Shown: positions 25,968-35,470 of the stretch, in pieces
Layout of the letters: each line of letters starts with the position of its first letter
Position numbering within the stretch: position 1 is the stretch's first letter
NCBI GenBank assembly: GCA_964584325.1
Contig: CAZOZP010000002.1
Coordinates: 48,564-112,563, forward strand
From: CAZOZP01 sp964584325
GTDB taxonomy: Bacteria > Bacteroidota > Ignavibacteria > Ignavibacteriales > Melioribacteraceae
Direction of reading: 5' to 3'
DNA length: 64,000 bases
Position numbers and translations under genes: made by a program
Notes under the pieces: model-generated
What the model saw: the letters and a program-made list of their open reading frames with translations, nothing else
What the model was told of the DNA's origin: nothing
The model's database searches: none

Positions 25968-27662
25968 TCAATTAGTATGATTCGGATTCCTGAACTCAAC
26001 AATAAACTCAGTTCCTCTGCCTTTTGTTGTTTCTACTCTTATTTCCGCAGAATTCATCTCGCAGTATTTTTTAACAAGCGCAAGACCTAATCCGTTGCCC
26101 TCAAAGCGTCTTGTATAACCTGTTTCTTCCTGAGTAAAAGGCTTAAATAGATTTGGTAGATATTCTTCTGAGATTCCAATTCCTGTATCCTTTACGGAAA
26201 TGAATGTTCTGCTGTTATTGTTTATTCCTACTGTAACAGTAATACTTCCTTGATTTGTATATTTTACCGCATTATCAAGAAGATTTGTTACTATCTGCCC
26301 CACAGTATATTTATCTGCATATATATCGGCAGGATTCGCATTTTTTATGCCTTTAATTTCAATTTTCTTTTTGGAAGCTTTTAACTGAGAATCAAATATT
26401 ATATCTTCGGCAAGTTCATCATATAAGTCAAAGAGTTCCGGCTTATATTCGAATGTACCGGCCTGTACCTGCGACATATTTAACATCAGGTCTATAGTCC
26501 GGATTATCCTTTCACCTGCTCTGTCCATTATATCAAAAGACTCTTCCAGTTCAGGCTCAATTCTTCCGTTTAGTTCGTTTTTAAGAAGACCTGCAAAACT
26601 TAGAACTGCATTTATCGGAGTTCTTATTTCGTGCGACATCTGAGCCAAAAACTCTGTTTTAAGTTTATCGGATTTCTCTGCAAGTTCTTTGCTTTTTATA
26701 ATCTCTGCTTCGGCATGCTTTCGTTTTGTAATATCCAGAATTGACCCGATAACGGCAGGTCTTTGGTTGTGCATTATTCTTGTTCCAAATACTTCCAGAA
26801 CAATAATATCGCCCGACTTCTGTACTCCCCTGAATTCATAATTTGAAAAATCTCTTTGTCCGGAAATTTGTTCAACAATACTGTCTTTTACTAAAGAATA
26901 ATCCTTTGCCAGGGTAATCTGTTCGGGTGTAAATTTATTTTCTATTTCTTCCCTTTTATACCCGAACATTTCAGCAAACTTCGGATTAACATACCTGAAT
27001 AATCCGTCCTGAAGAAGATAAACTCCGAAAACTGAATACTCTGCAAGTTTCCTGAATTTATTCTCTGATTCTTCAATCCGAATCAAATTCATTTTATCGG
27101 CAGTTACATCCCTTCCTTCAGGAATAATCATTATAATGTTTCCATCAGCATTGAAAAATGGTTTCAATGAAAAATCTACAAAAAGTATATCCCCCTTGTA
27201 ATCAACATTTGTTGTTTCAATTTTCACAGTCTCGCCTTTAAGGGCTTTCTCCAAGGCATTGCGGAGTTTCTCTCTCTCCTCGAAAGAATGCGCCCACCAG
27301 GGGGCATCCCACAAATACAGCCCTAATACTTCTTCCTTCTTTCTCTTAATAACATCAAGAGCTTCCTGGTTAACATCTACCAGTTTCCCTTCAGGGGTTA
27401 GAAGACCAATATACTGATAAGCCTGATTGAATAAAGCCTTAAACTTGAGGTCATTTTCATTTATTTTCTTGATGCTTCCGTAAACCAGATGGAAAATTAT
27501 CCAGGATGATAAAGCAACAAAAAACCAACCTTTATAGGTTTGAACTCTCAGAAAAAGATCCTGATTGTTTCTGAAAAAGATATCGACAAGATGATCAGAA
27601 AACGAAATATATATTATACTTATTACACCATATATCAGAGCTACTTTGAGAGCGGGTTTCAT
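25968..27662 (-). CDS. Membrane-bound PAS-PAS sensor histidine kinase
   Basis: Sensor kinase, 564 residues from the ATG at 27662. An alternative TTG 15 bp upstream has a better-spaced GAGGG. Two N-terminal membrane segments (about 6-25 and 46-65) enclose a short extracytoplasmic loop. Then come PAS domains near 75-190 and 205-325, the second with FRYVNPKFAEMFGYKREEI, a HisKA domain with phospho-acceptor His in AQMSHEIRTPINAVLSF, and an ATPase domain with DNAVKY, DTGIGIS and GNGLGLALV. It has no receiver domain. It lies 25 bp after the preceding kinase gene and is closely related to it in the C-terminal half. The signal is unknown. Confidence 0.9.
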   Translation of the reverse strand: MKPALKVALIYGVISIIYISFSDHLVDIFFRNNQDLFLRVQTYKGWFFVALSSWIIFHLVYGSIKKINENDLKFKALFNQAYQYIGLLTPEGKLVDVNQEALDVIKRKKEEVLGLYLWDAPWWAHSFEEREKLRNALEKALKGETVKIETTNVDYKGDILFVDFSLKPFFNADGNIIMIIPEGRDVTADKMNLIRIEESENKFRKLAEYSVFGVYLLQDGLFRYVNPKFAEMFGYKREEIENKFTPEQITLAKDYSLVKDSIVEQISGQRDFSNYEFRGVQKSGDIIVLEVFGTRIMHNQRPAVIGSILDITKRKHAEAEIIKSKELAEKSDKLKTEFLAQMSHEIRTPINAVLSFAGLLKNELNGRIEPELEESFDIMDRAGERIIRTIDLMLNMSQVQAGTFEYKPELFDLYDELAEDIIFDSQLKASKKKIEIKGIKNANPADIYADKYTVGQIVTNLLDNAVKYTNQGSITVTVGINNNSRTFISVKDTGIGISEEYLPNLFKPFTQEETGYTRRFEGNGLGLALVKKYCEMNSAEIRVETTKGRGTEFIVEFRNPNHTN

Positions 27663-27687
27663 TAATTGGTTCTTCAAATATCCCTCT

Positions 27688-30069
27688 TCAATTAAATTTA
27701 ACAATAAATTTTGTACCAATCCCTTTTTTACTGTCAACGCTTATTTCAGCATTATTAATATTACAATACTCCCTTACTAATGCAAGACCTAAACCGTTGC
27801 CTTCATATTTTCTTGTATAACCCATTTCTTCCTGAGTAAACGGTCTGAATAAATTAGGCAGATACTCTTCGGAAATACCTATTCCTGTATCACTTACAAC
27901 ACCCAAAACCTTGCCTTCCGAATCTTTCTCTACCCAAACTTCTATACTGCCTTTGTCTGTATATTTAATAGCATTATGTATCAAATTCGTGAAAATTTGT
28001 CCTACTGAATACAAGTCGGCATTAATAATTGCGGCATCACATTTTTTTGAAGCATTCAGAAAAATACCTTTATCCATTGCATATTTGTATTGTTCCATTA
28101 TAAGGTCTTCAATTATATTTTCAAAAAGATCGAATCTTTCCGGAGTATATTCGTAGGTTCCGGTTTGAATCTGCGACATATTAAGTATTAAATCGATGGT
28201 ACGGATAATCCTATCGCCCGAACGATTCATAATACTGAAACTCTGCATCAGGTCATCTGAAAGATTTTCTTTTAGTTCACTTTTAAGAAGCCAGGCGAAA
28301 CTAAGAATCGTATTAATCGGAGTTCTTATTTCATGCGACATCTGAGCAAGGAACTCAGATTTAAGTTTATCGCTTTTTTCAGCCTGATTTTTTGCAAGAA
28401 TAAGATTTTCCTGAACCTGCTTAAGCTCGGTTATATCTTCAACTGAGCCCTCAATAAGCAAAATATCATTTTTTAGATTTATAAGTTCTGCAGATATATT
28501 TACGCTTATCTTCCTTCCGTCCCTGCGAACCATTACCGTTTCCATATCCTTAATGCTTCCGGTTGTTTTCAGATTATTCCTAAGGAATGTAAAATCAAAA
28601 TTGTCGGAAAAGAATGATGAAAAATCTTTAGGGGAGATAAATTCATCAGGCTTAAATCCGAGTATATTTCTTAACGACGGATTAGAAAGAATTATTTCGC
28701 CATTCTGCGTTATTTGAAAAATACCGAAAGAAGTATTATTAAATATACTTCTGAATTTACTTTCGCTTTTAATAAGCTCTTTTCTTGATTTTTCCCTCTC
28801 TAAGACACTTACAAATATTTGTGTAATCATCTGCAGAAATTTCACTTCATATTCATTCCAACCTTTTCGGGTAGATTTGGAGAGGAAACATAATACTCCG
28901 GATAAATCTTCTTCTGAAACAGCCGGAATTTCTATCAGTGAATTGATACCGTAATTCTCCAGGTTCTCCTTGAAATCAGGCGCTTCCTGATGTATTTCGG
29001 CTGTCGAATTAATTATGACTGCCTGAGATTTTCTGAATCTGTTAAGTCTGTATTCGGGAATCTCATTCACATGTGCAGAGAATTTATCGAAATCGGATAT
29101 TTGTCCGTCAGACCAGCTCGCCTTTAATTCAAATCCGTGTTCTTTACGAATAAGCAAATACCCGGCGTTTAATTTATTATGAAGACATATTTCTCTTATC
29201 GACTGAAAAATACCCGTTTCGGCTCCTTCAAATGTATTGGTAAGAAATCTGGCAGATATTTCCGTAAGCAGGCTTTCGAACTCACTTCTGTGTTTACTTT
29301 CTCTTTCAATTCTTTTTTGTTCGGATATATCTCTTATTGCGGAAAACCTTACAAATCCGCCTTCAATTTCAAGAACACGTGATTTTATTTCAACATCTTT
29401 CAGTTCTTTGTCTTTAGTTAGAATTTTAACTTCAAAGCTTTGTTCACTGTTATCTTGAATTTTCTGATAGACTAATTCTTTGTCTGATTTTTCCGGAATA
29501 AGATTTTCCAAGGTAAGACTGAACATTTCTTCTCTGTTGAATTTAAGTAAATCCAAAGCAGACTGATTAAAATCAATTATTTTTCCGAACTTTGTTATTA
29601 TTATGGCTTCAAATGTAGCATCTGCCAAAAGCTTAAAGCGAGCTTCCTGTTCTCTAAATTTATTCTCCGCTTCAACCCTTTCAGTAATGTCAACAATAAT
29701 TCCGCGGAAGCCTGCCGGGATACTGTTTTCTATTATAGGCACTACATATATAATTCCCGGAAATGCTTTCCCTGATTTTGTTACAAAAAGATATTCAGTT
29801 GAATTCTTCTTTTTTCCCTGAAGAAGTTTTTCAACATTACTTTTAGCATATTCTCGCTGCGAAGGATGAATTGTTTGAAAGACATGAATTCCCTTTTCAA
29901 AATCCTCATGAGAATAACCGAATTGAATAAACGCAATTTCATTTGCGTATGTAAGTCTGCCTGTAATATCAGCTTCAAATACCACTTGAGGAAGCAAGTC
30001 AACAAGTACTTTAAACCTTTCTTCGTTTACTTTTCCGTCTGCATTTTCATTTTTCGCATATAAAACCAT
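27688..30069 (-). CDS. Soluble PAS-PAS-GAF-PAS sensor histidine kinase
   Basis: Sensor kinase, 793 residues, with no membrane segment, so cytoplasmic. In order: PAS (about 20-130), PAS (140-255), GAF-like domain (275-420), PAS (435-550, with GIFQITQNGEIILSNPSLR), HisKA with His in AQMSHEIRTPINTILSF, and an ATPase domain ending GNGLGLALVREYC. The kinase core is strikingly similar to that of its downstream neighbour (shared EEYLPNLF, PFTQEE, GYTR and FEGNGLGLA), which points to gene duplication followed by exchange of the sensing part. Its ligand and response regulator are not evident. The upstream neighbours encode a STAS protein and a PP2C phosphatase. Confidence 0.9.
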   Translation of the reverse strand: MVLYAKNENADGKVNEERFKVLVDLLPQVVFEADITGRLTYANEIAFIQFGYSHEDFEKGIHVFQTIHPSQREYAKSNVEKLLQGKKKNSTEYLFVTKSGKAFPGIIYVVPIIENSIPAGFRGIIVDITERVEAENKFREQEARFKLLADATFEAIIITKFGKIIDFNQSALDLLKFNREEMFSLTLENLIPEKSDKELVYQKIQDNSEQSFEVKILTKDKELKDVEIKSRVLEIEGGFVRFSAIRDISEQKRIERESKHRSEFESLLTEISARFLTNTFEGAETGIFQSIREICLHNKLNAGYLLIRKEHGFELKASWSDGQISDFDKFSAHVNEIPEYRLNRFRKSQAVIINSTAEIHQEAPDFKENLENYGINSLIEIPAVSEEDLSGVLCFLSKSTRKGWNEYEVKFLQMITQIFVSVLEREKSRKELIKSESKFRSIFNNTSFGIFQITQNGEIILSNPSLRNILGFKPDEFISPKDFSSFFSDNFDFTFLRNNLKTTGSIKDMETVMVRRDGRKISVNISAELINLKNDILLIEGSVEDITELKQVQENLILAKNQAEKSDKLKSEFLAQMSHEIRTPINTILSFAWLLKSELKENLSDDLMQSFSIMNRSGDRIIRTIDLILNMSQIQTGTYEYTPERFDLFENIIEDLIMEQYKYAMDKGIFLNASKKCDAAIINADLYSVGQIFTNLIHNAIKYTDKGSIEVWVEKDSEGKVLGVVSDTGIGISEEYLPNLFRPFTQEEMGYTRKYEGNGLGLALVREYCNINNAEISVDSKKGIGTKFIVKFN

Positions 30070-30095
30070 GTATTCTATATCACCCGGCTTTCTAA

Positions 30096-30596
30096 TTAAC
30101 TTTTTTTTCCGTAAACACTTTTCTGAAGAAGTTCTATAACATCCGAATAAATTTTTCTGTTTGCATCATTCACATTCATCAAGGTTTCATGAGCTTCTAA
30201 AACCATCCTTCCCGTTTCTTCCCGGGTAGCAATTCCGGAAGGTATTTCTTCCCAGCATAATTCTCCTTGAAGTTTTTCACCGGTTATTCTGCAAATCAAA
30301 TCGAGACTTGATCCTGTCAATACTCTCTGAATATTGTCATTTGCTGCGTGCACCACAATTCTGATATTTTTGGTTTCCAGAAACTTTCCGGCAGTTTTAG
30401 CTATTATTCCTATATTCGTACTGTCTATGTGTCTTACTCCGGATAAATCAATTTCAACAGACTCATAATTTTGTGAAGACATCAGCTTGTCGGTAAACAT
30501 CTTGAATCCTGCACAATTATTGTAAACGCAGGTACCCTCCATTTTCAGGATACAATTGCCCCCATTAATTGAATAGTAATATTTACCTTCAGGCAT
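30096..30596 (-). CDS. STAS-domain protein, anti-sigma-factor-antagonist type
   Basis: A 166-residue protein. The STAS fold occupies about 1-105, with the phosphorylatable serine in RHIDSTNIGIIAKTAG, placed like Ser56-58 of SpoIIAA/RsbV. A C-terminal helical extension of about 55 residues (from SGIATREETGRM) is not part of a standard STAS protein. Its start overlaps the end of the receiver-PP2C gene by 8 bp, so the phosphatase and its likely substrate are made together. A partner-switching role is inferred. No anti-sigma kinase of RsbW type is next to it. Confidence 0.85.
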   Translation of the reverse strand: MPEGKYYYSINGGNCILKMEGTCVYNNCAGFKMFTDKLMSSQNYESVEIDLSGVRHIDSTNIGIIAKTAGKFLETKNIRIVVHAANDNIQRVLTGSSLDLICRITGEKLQGELCWEEIPSGIATREETGRMVLEAHETLMNVNDANRKIYSDVIELLQKSVYGKKS

Positions 30597-31896
30597 CTTT
30601 AGTTCTTTTTATTAACATAACTGCAATATCGTCCGGAAGTTCAGGTGCATTCTCAACTTTTAATTTAGCCATTGCTTCAGAAGTCTTTGTTTTATCTTCT
30701 GCAACACTTGAATGGAGCATTTCCAACTTCTTTTCAATTTTTTCGTGTGGAATTATTTCAAGAATACCGTCAGAGAAAAGCCAGAAGGAAAAAGATTCAG
30801 GCAGCTTCATTTCATGACTTTTATACTCAGCGAACTTGAACAGACCTAAAGGCATACCGGCTCTTTCTTCAATAGTTTTAATTTTACCTTCTGAGACGAA
30901 AACCGGATAAGGATACTGTCCGCAGTTTGCATATTGCATTTCATTATTCAGAGTATCTATTATACCAAAAAATATGGTTAAATGTTTATCAAGGTTTTCG
31001 TTAAGAATATCCTTATTAAGTTTATCCAGAAAGGATTTCGGAGTTAATGAAAATGCTGTTTTATCTTCCTTATATTGCTTAACATAAGAATTTATAAGAG
31101 TTTTAAGCAAAACAGTAACAAAGGCCGAGGAAGCTCCGTGACCGCAAACATCAGCAAAATAGAAAAGAACAAACCTCTCGTCAATTCTTATATAATCAAG
31201 AAAATCTCCGCTCAGGAAAAGTGAAGGGTGCAGTTCCCAATCGAACGAATAGCTGCCGAATCGTTTTTCTTTTTTCGGAAGCAGACATTGCTGGATTTTC
31301 TTCCCTGCGTCAAGATCATCCTGCATTTTTTTTACTGAACTCGAAAGCAGACTGTTTGCCTGAGCAAGTTCCGCTGTTCTTTCTTCTACTTTCTTAGCCA
31401 GATTTTCGTTTAAATCGGAAATTGTCTGAATATCCTTAAAAGCTCTTAAAGACGAAATTACTGATGTTATCAGTTTCTGGGCAGATAACTCTGTCTTTTC
31501 CTTGTAATCATTAATATCATATCCAATAACTATATCTTTCTCGGGGGCTTGTCCCGGATGCCCGGTACGCAGAATTATTCTTACATTTTTATTATTCAAA
31601 TCTTCCCTGATATACTTTACAACATCAAGACCCGAATTTTCCCTTTCCATAACAACATCAAGAAGAATAAGAGCGGTACCCGGATTATCGGCTATATATT
31701 TCTTTGTGTCTTCTCCAGTGTAAACATTGCTGAATTTAACCGGTTTTCCCATAAAAGAAAAATTCTTAAAGACCATTTCCGTAATGATATGTACTTCCTT
31801 ATCATCATCAGAAATCAATACCTCCCAATACTTCGGATTATCTTCTATTGTTAATTTTCTCTCCTCTGAGAACTTAATTTTTTCGCTGGAATTCAT
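30589..31896 (-). CDS. Response regulator with PP2C-type (RsbU/SpoIIE) phosphatase output
   Basis: A 435-residue protein from the ATG at 31896; a GTG at 31905 is also possible. The receiver domain is about 20-145, with the phospho-acceptor Asp in ALILLDVVMERENSG. A coiled-coil linker follows (about 160-205, EERTAELAQANSLL). The PP2C-SpoIIE domain is about 215-432, with metal-binding FYFADVCGHGASSAFVTVLL and SDGILEII near the end. Phosphorylation of the receiver probably sets phosphatase activity on the STAS protein encoded immediately downstream (8-bp overlap). The flanking histidine kinases are candidate inputs. This is a common module design, and the pairing here is inferred from adjacency. 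Confidence 0.9.
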   Translation of the reverse strand: MNSSEKIKFSEERKLTIEDNPKYWEVLISDDDKEVHIITEMVFKNFSFMGKPVKFSNVYTGEDTKKYIADNPGTALILLDVVMERENSGLDVVKYIREDLNNKNVRIILRTGHPGQAPEKDIVIGYDINDYKEKTELSAQKLITSVISSLRAFKDIQTISDLNENLAKKVEERTAELAQANSLLSSSVKKMQDDLDAGKKIQQCLLPKKEKRFGSYSFDWELHPSLFLSGDFLDYIRIDERFVLFYFADVCGHGASSAFVTVLLKTLINSYVKQYKEDKTAFSLTPKSFLDKLNKDILNENLDKHLTIFFGIIDTLNNEMQYANCGQYPYPVFVSEGKIKTIEERAGMPLGLFKFAEYKSHEMKLPESFSFWLFSDGILEIIPHEKIEKKLEMLHSSVAEDKTKTSEAMAKLKVENAPELPDDIAVMLIKRTKDA

Positions 31897-31963
31897 AATG
31901 TTCACTAAGTTAAATGGATAATATATTCATACAAAATTAAATAATATTCACAACAATATCTGT

Positions 31964-33577
31964 TCAATTAGTGCTTTTTTCGGCAGTATTCAGATTATCC
32001 CACGGAATTTTAATAATAAATGTTGTGCCTGATCCGAATTTGCTTTCACAATTGATTTCTCCCTTAAGATTCTGGACTACAAGATTATAAACAATCGGGA
32101 GTCCTAATCCGCATCCGCCTTGTCCTCTTCTCGAAGTAAAAAAGGGTTCAAATATTTTTTTCATATTTTCTTTTTTTATACCTGAACCGTTATCGTCGTA
32201 TTTTATTACAAGATATTTATTTTCTTTAAAGTATTCAATCATAATCAAGCTATCAGATGAATTCTCGAATGCGTGTATCAAAGAATTCATTATCAAATTA
32301 GTGAAAATCTGAGAAAAAGTACCCGGATAACTATAAAGAACAAAATCATTCTTTATGTTTTTTTGTACTCTGCAGTTCTTTTTCTTGATTTCCGGCTTAA
32401 GGCTCAGAAGAATTTCATCAATATAATTTGTAAGATTAAATTCCCTTCTTTCTTCCGATGTCTGGTCAACAGCTATTTGTTTAAAGCTTCTTACCAAATC
32501 TGCGGCGCGTTTTAGGTTTGAATATATATAATGGACTGAATCTATTGCTGTAGTAATGTAGGATTCAAGGTCCGTTCTTGTCAGTTCGTCAGTTTTGTAT
32601 AGTTTGTAAAGTTCCTTCGTCTTATCTTCAAGAAGAGTAGTTGCAGTTACTCCAATACCGAGGGGAGTGTTGATTTCGTGAGATACTCCTGCTACAAGTT
32701 CACCGAGAGCCGCCATTTTTTCGGATTCAACAAGCTGTTTACTCCTTTCGTCAACCCTTCTTTCAAGCTCTTCATTTATTTTCTTTATTTTTTCTTCCCA
32801 TTGCTTTCTTGCAGTAATATCTTCTTTAAGTGCAATAAAATTTGTAATCAGTCCATCTCTTCCCTTTACAGGAGTAATGGTTTGTTCTTCATTATAGCAA
32901 GTACCGTCTTTCCTTCTATTTAACAGTTCGCCCTTCCAAACCTTACCTTGCAGAATCTGCTGCCACATTCTCTTATAAAAAATCTTTCTGTGGAAACCCG
33001 ATTTCAATATGCTGATATTTTTATATAGAATCTCTTCTTTTTCATAACCGGTCAATTCTCTGAAGGCAGAGTTAACCCAGACAATATCACCCCGGAGATT
33101 TGTAATAACAACAGAATTGGCCAAAGATTGAAGTGCAACTCCCTGAAGCTGAATAAGCTCTTCGTGGCGTAGTTTTTCATCAATATCTTTATCATATGCC
33201 AACTTTAATCCGGTATTCTCTATCGGATATTCCATTCGCTGAATATTTACCGGTCGTCCGTTCTTTCTTCGTAATAGAAGCTGTGCAGATAAACCCTCAT
33301 CTGATATACCTGAAAGGAAAATATTCTTGTAGGTTCTTACGGATTCAGGAAGCAGGAAGTCAGTAACTCTTTTGCCTATTATTTCTTCTTTTCTGTAGCC
33401 GTAAAGTTTCTCGATTCTGTCTGAACAATATACTACAATACCGTCAGCATCAACAAAACTAACCCCGTCTGAAGCTGTTTCCACAATTAAACTGAATCTT
33501 TTTTCCAGTTCAACAAGATCTTCGGCAAGATTTGTTTTTATATCCTTATTTTCAACTCCCTTTTTTGACTTTCCCAT
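31964..33577 (-). CDS. Soluble PAS-PAS sensor histidine kinase
   Basis: Sensor kinase, 537 residues, no membrane segment. The first PAS domain (about 25-135) includes VSFVDADGIVVYCSDRIEKL. A second PAS with PAC motif (about 145-265) includes ITNLRGDIVWVNSAFREL and YNEEQTITPVKG. A coiled coil and a HisKA-like region with GELVAGVSHEINTPLGIG follow, then an ATPase domain with GQGGCGLGLPIVYNLV. It is first in the minus-strand signalling island and is separated from the receiver-PP2C gene by about 67 bp, so it is a plausible kinase for that receiver. The second PAS resembles that of the HisKA_2 kinase at 45.8-46.9 kb. Confidence 0.9.
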   Translation of the reverse strand: MGKSKKGVENKDIKTNLAEDLVELEKRFSLIVETASDGVSFVDADGIVVYCSDRIEKLYGYRKEEIIGKRVTDFLLPESVRTYKNIFLSGISDEGLSAQLLLRRKNGRPVNIQRMEYPIENTGLKLAYDKDIDEKLRHEELIQLQGVALQSLANSVVITNLRGDIVWVNSAFRELTGYEKEEILYKNISILKSGFHRKIFYKRMWQQILQGKVWKGELLNRRKDGTCYNEEQTITPVKGRDGLITNFIALKEDITARKQWEEKIKKINEELERRVDERSKQLVESEKMAALGELVAGVSHEINTPLGIGVTATTLLEDKTKELYKLYKTDELTRTDLESYITTAIDSVHYIYSNLKRAADLVRSFKQIAVDQTSEERREFNLTNYIDEILLSLKPEIKKKNCRVQKNIKNDFVLYSYPGTFSQIFTNLIMNSLIHAFENSSDSLIMIEYFKENKYLVIKYDDNGSGIKKENMKKIFEPFFTSRRGQGGCGLGLPIVYNLVVQNLKGEINCESKFGSGTTFIIKIPWDNLNTAEKSTN

Positions 33578-33737
33578 AACAACCGGCTTATCCGAAAAAC
33601 TGAGAACAATAATATTATCTTCATGACTATTTTCAAATTAAGCTTTTGCATCGGCAATTTCAAGAGTTTTTTAGGGATTATCACTTCAAGCAACAATTAA
33701 ATCTTATTTCTTTCGGCTGTTAACTAAAATAAGGGCC

Positions 33738-33760
33738 GAGACGTTGCTGTGCAACGTCTC
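33738..33760. repeat. REP-like palindrome GAGACGTTGC/GCAACGTCTC
   Basis: A perfect 10-bp inverted repeat with a 3-base loop (GAGACGTTGC-TGT-GCAACGTCTC), followed by TACACTTTTTT. It sits 20 bp beyond the 3' end of the secreted-protein gene. Palindromes of this type recur as intergenic repeats in several bacterial phyla, notably cyanobacteria (recollection, not checked). It may act as a terminator for plus-strand transcription or be a dispersed repeat. Confidence 0.7.
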
Positions 33761-33779
33761 TACACTTTTTTGCCTGTCA

Positions 33780-35288
33780 CTATTTCACCAACATCATCCT
33801 CTTTGAATCCGAGAAATTTCCTGATTCTAACTTATAAATATACATACCTGAACCTAGTCCTGAAGCATCGAATTTTACTTCATAACTTCCTCTTGTTTTG
33901 AATTCGTTAACAAGAGTAGCAACCTGCTGACCGAGTATGTTATATACATTAAGCTTTACCTTCCCGTCTGCAGGAATTGCAAACTTAATTACGGTTGCCG
34001 GATTAAACGGATTCGGATAATTCTGGTCAAGACTGAATGACAGTTTATCCGGATTTAACTCTTCGGCAGAAACATATCCTTTATAATTAATATATGCAGA
34101 ATGACCTGAAGCCCAGAAATAATTGTTGTAACCATCCATAATTGAAAAATGTTTACAGCCGGGAATCCAGCCGCTTAATTCATAATCATAGTAGTATGAG
34201 TGAAGTTCTGTCATATCATTATCCAAATCATATACCCAGGTATCTCTTGAACTGGCATCCCAAAAGCCGTCAGGATTTTCTTCGCTGGCTGACCAGAAAA
34301 AATAAGTCATTTCTGTATTATTCCTTCTATCGTCATAAGAGAAAAGCATTCTCATATCATTAAACCATCCGCTGCTTTTCCTTAATCCGGGTTCTTCTGC
34401 ATAGAAGTTCTGTACTATCTCTTCAACTAAATCGCGGTTTTCATTATAATAATAAATACTCTTTGTCTGCCAATCGCTCCATCCCATAAATTTCTGGATT
34501 GTTGAATCGGGTTCCCAATTATCATCTGTATAATATTGATTAATTCTTAAAGTCTGCATCCACTCCCCTGCGTCCCACTGAAATACTTCATATTGACTAC
34601 TTCTGCCCATTTCATCATAATAGTGGATATTTTTATTTTGATTTGTCCAGGCATTATCTAAATAATATTGGTTCAGATAAGTTATGGTGTTATCCGCATA
34701 AGTGATATCAGTTTTATCTGTGTATATCCACTGCTCATCCAGCCACCTCATCGAAATACTTCCTGTTGGATCAATTCCGGCATAAATAAACTCAGTACGG
34801 GTTTCATTTACCCAAGCACCTTCAATCCATCTTTGAGTAGTTCTTACCTCAGTAAATCCCAACTCATTATAAGAGATTTCTTCTCTGACTGAGTTTTGGA
34901 GAACTCCTGAATTGTCTTTTGTTTTTTGTATTTCTTCAATAACTCTCATATTTTCATCATAAGCAAAAAATGTTGCATTAGTATCATAAGAACCGCCTTC
35001 GGTTTTAACTTTTTCTACTATAGATGAAATATGTGAGCCGGTAAGATACTGTACATCTGTTACAAGAGTTTCAGGAGCAAATGAACTGTTGACTGTTATA
35101 CCGGTAATCAGTTTTCTCTGAGAATCTGATTTTTTAGATAGCTGAAGAATATCTGCAGGAGCCTTTTTCCCGAATACAATCTCCCTTACTTCCTTTGCCT
35201 TTTGCACTCTCTCGCTTCTTGGCGGTATTTGTGCTAAAAGAAACGAACCCATAATAAGCATTACAATAAAGTAGTTAATAATTTTCAT
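33780..35288 (-). CDS. Secreted protein with type IX secretion sorting domain
   Basis: A 502-residue exported protein of unknown function. The start at 35288 is chosen because GCGGAGATATT precedes it and a clean signal peptide follows (KIINYFIVMLIMGSFLLAQ). The middle (about 90-400) is built of short Trp/Tyr-rich repeats of the form W..NT...YYDDN, a beta-rich repeat architecture without a named domain. The last ~80 residues form a type IX secretion C-terminal sorting domain, beginning LDQNYPNPFNPATVIKFAIP and ending with SGMYIYKLESG and KRMMLVK. It is exported through the outer membrane and either released or attached to the surface. Confidence 0.88.
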   Translation of the reverse strand: MKIINYFIVMLIMGSFLLAQIPPRSERVQKAKEVREIVFGKKAPADILQLSKKSDSQRKLITGITVNSSFAPETLVTDVQYLTGSHISSIVEKVKTEGGSYDTNATFFAYDENMRVIEEIQKTKDNSGVLQNSVREEISYNELGFTEVRTTQRWIEGAWVNETRTEFIYAGIDPTGSISMRWLDEQWIYTDKTDITYADNTITYLNQYYLDNAWTNQNKNIHYYDEMGRSSQYEVFQWDAGEWMQTLRINQYYTDDNWEPDSTIQKFMGWSDWQTKSIYYYNENRDLVEEIVQNFYAEEPGLRKSSGWFNDMRMLFSYDDRRNNTEMTYFFWSASEENPDGFWDASSRDTWVYDLDNDMTELHSYYYDYELSGWIPGCKHFSIMDGYNNYFWASGHSAYINYKGYVSAEELNPDKLSFSLDQNYPNPFNPATVIKFAIPADGKVKLNVYNILGQQVATLVNEFKTRGSYEVKFDASGLGSGMYIYKLESGNFSDSKRMMLVK

Positions 35289-35426
35289 AATATCTCCGCT
35301 TGAATTGTTTATGTACAAAAGCAAAATAATTAAAACATATTAACTTGTCCAATAATTTTTATTTTAAATTGCAGTCAAGTGATTTTCATCAATTATTGTT
35401 CAAGTCAGGATTTATTGCAAAGGTAT

Positions 35427-35454
35427 AAAAAAAGCGGCCCGAAGCCGCTTTTTT
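35427..35454 (-). terminator. Bidirectional intrinsic terminator after hsp20
   Basis: AGCGGC at 35433-35438 and GCCGCT at 35444-35449 with a 5-base loop, flanked by A runs on the left and T runs on the right, so it can work on both strands. It lies 17 bp after the hsp20 stop. Confidence 0.88.
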
Positions 35455-35470
35455 CTTAAACCGTATTTAA

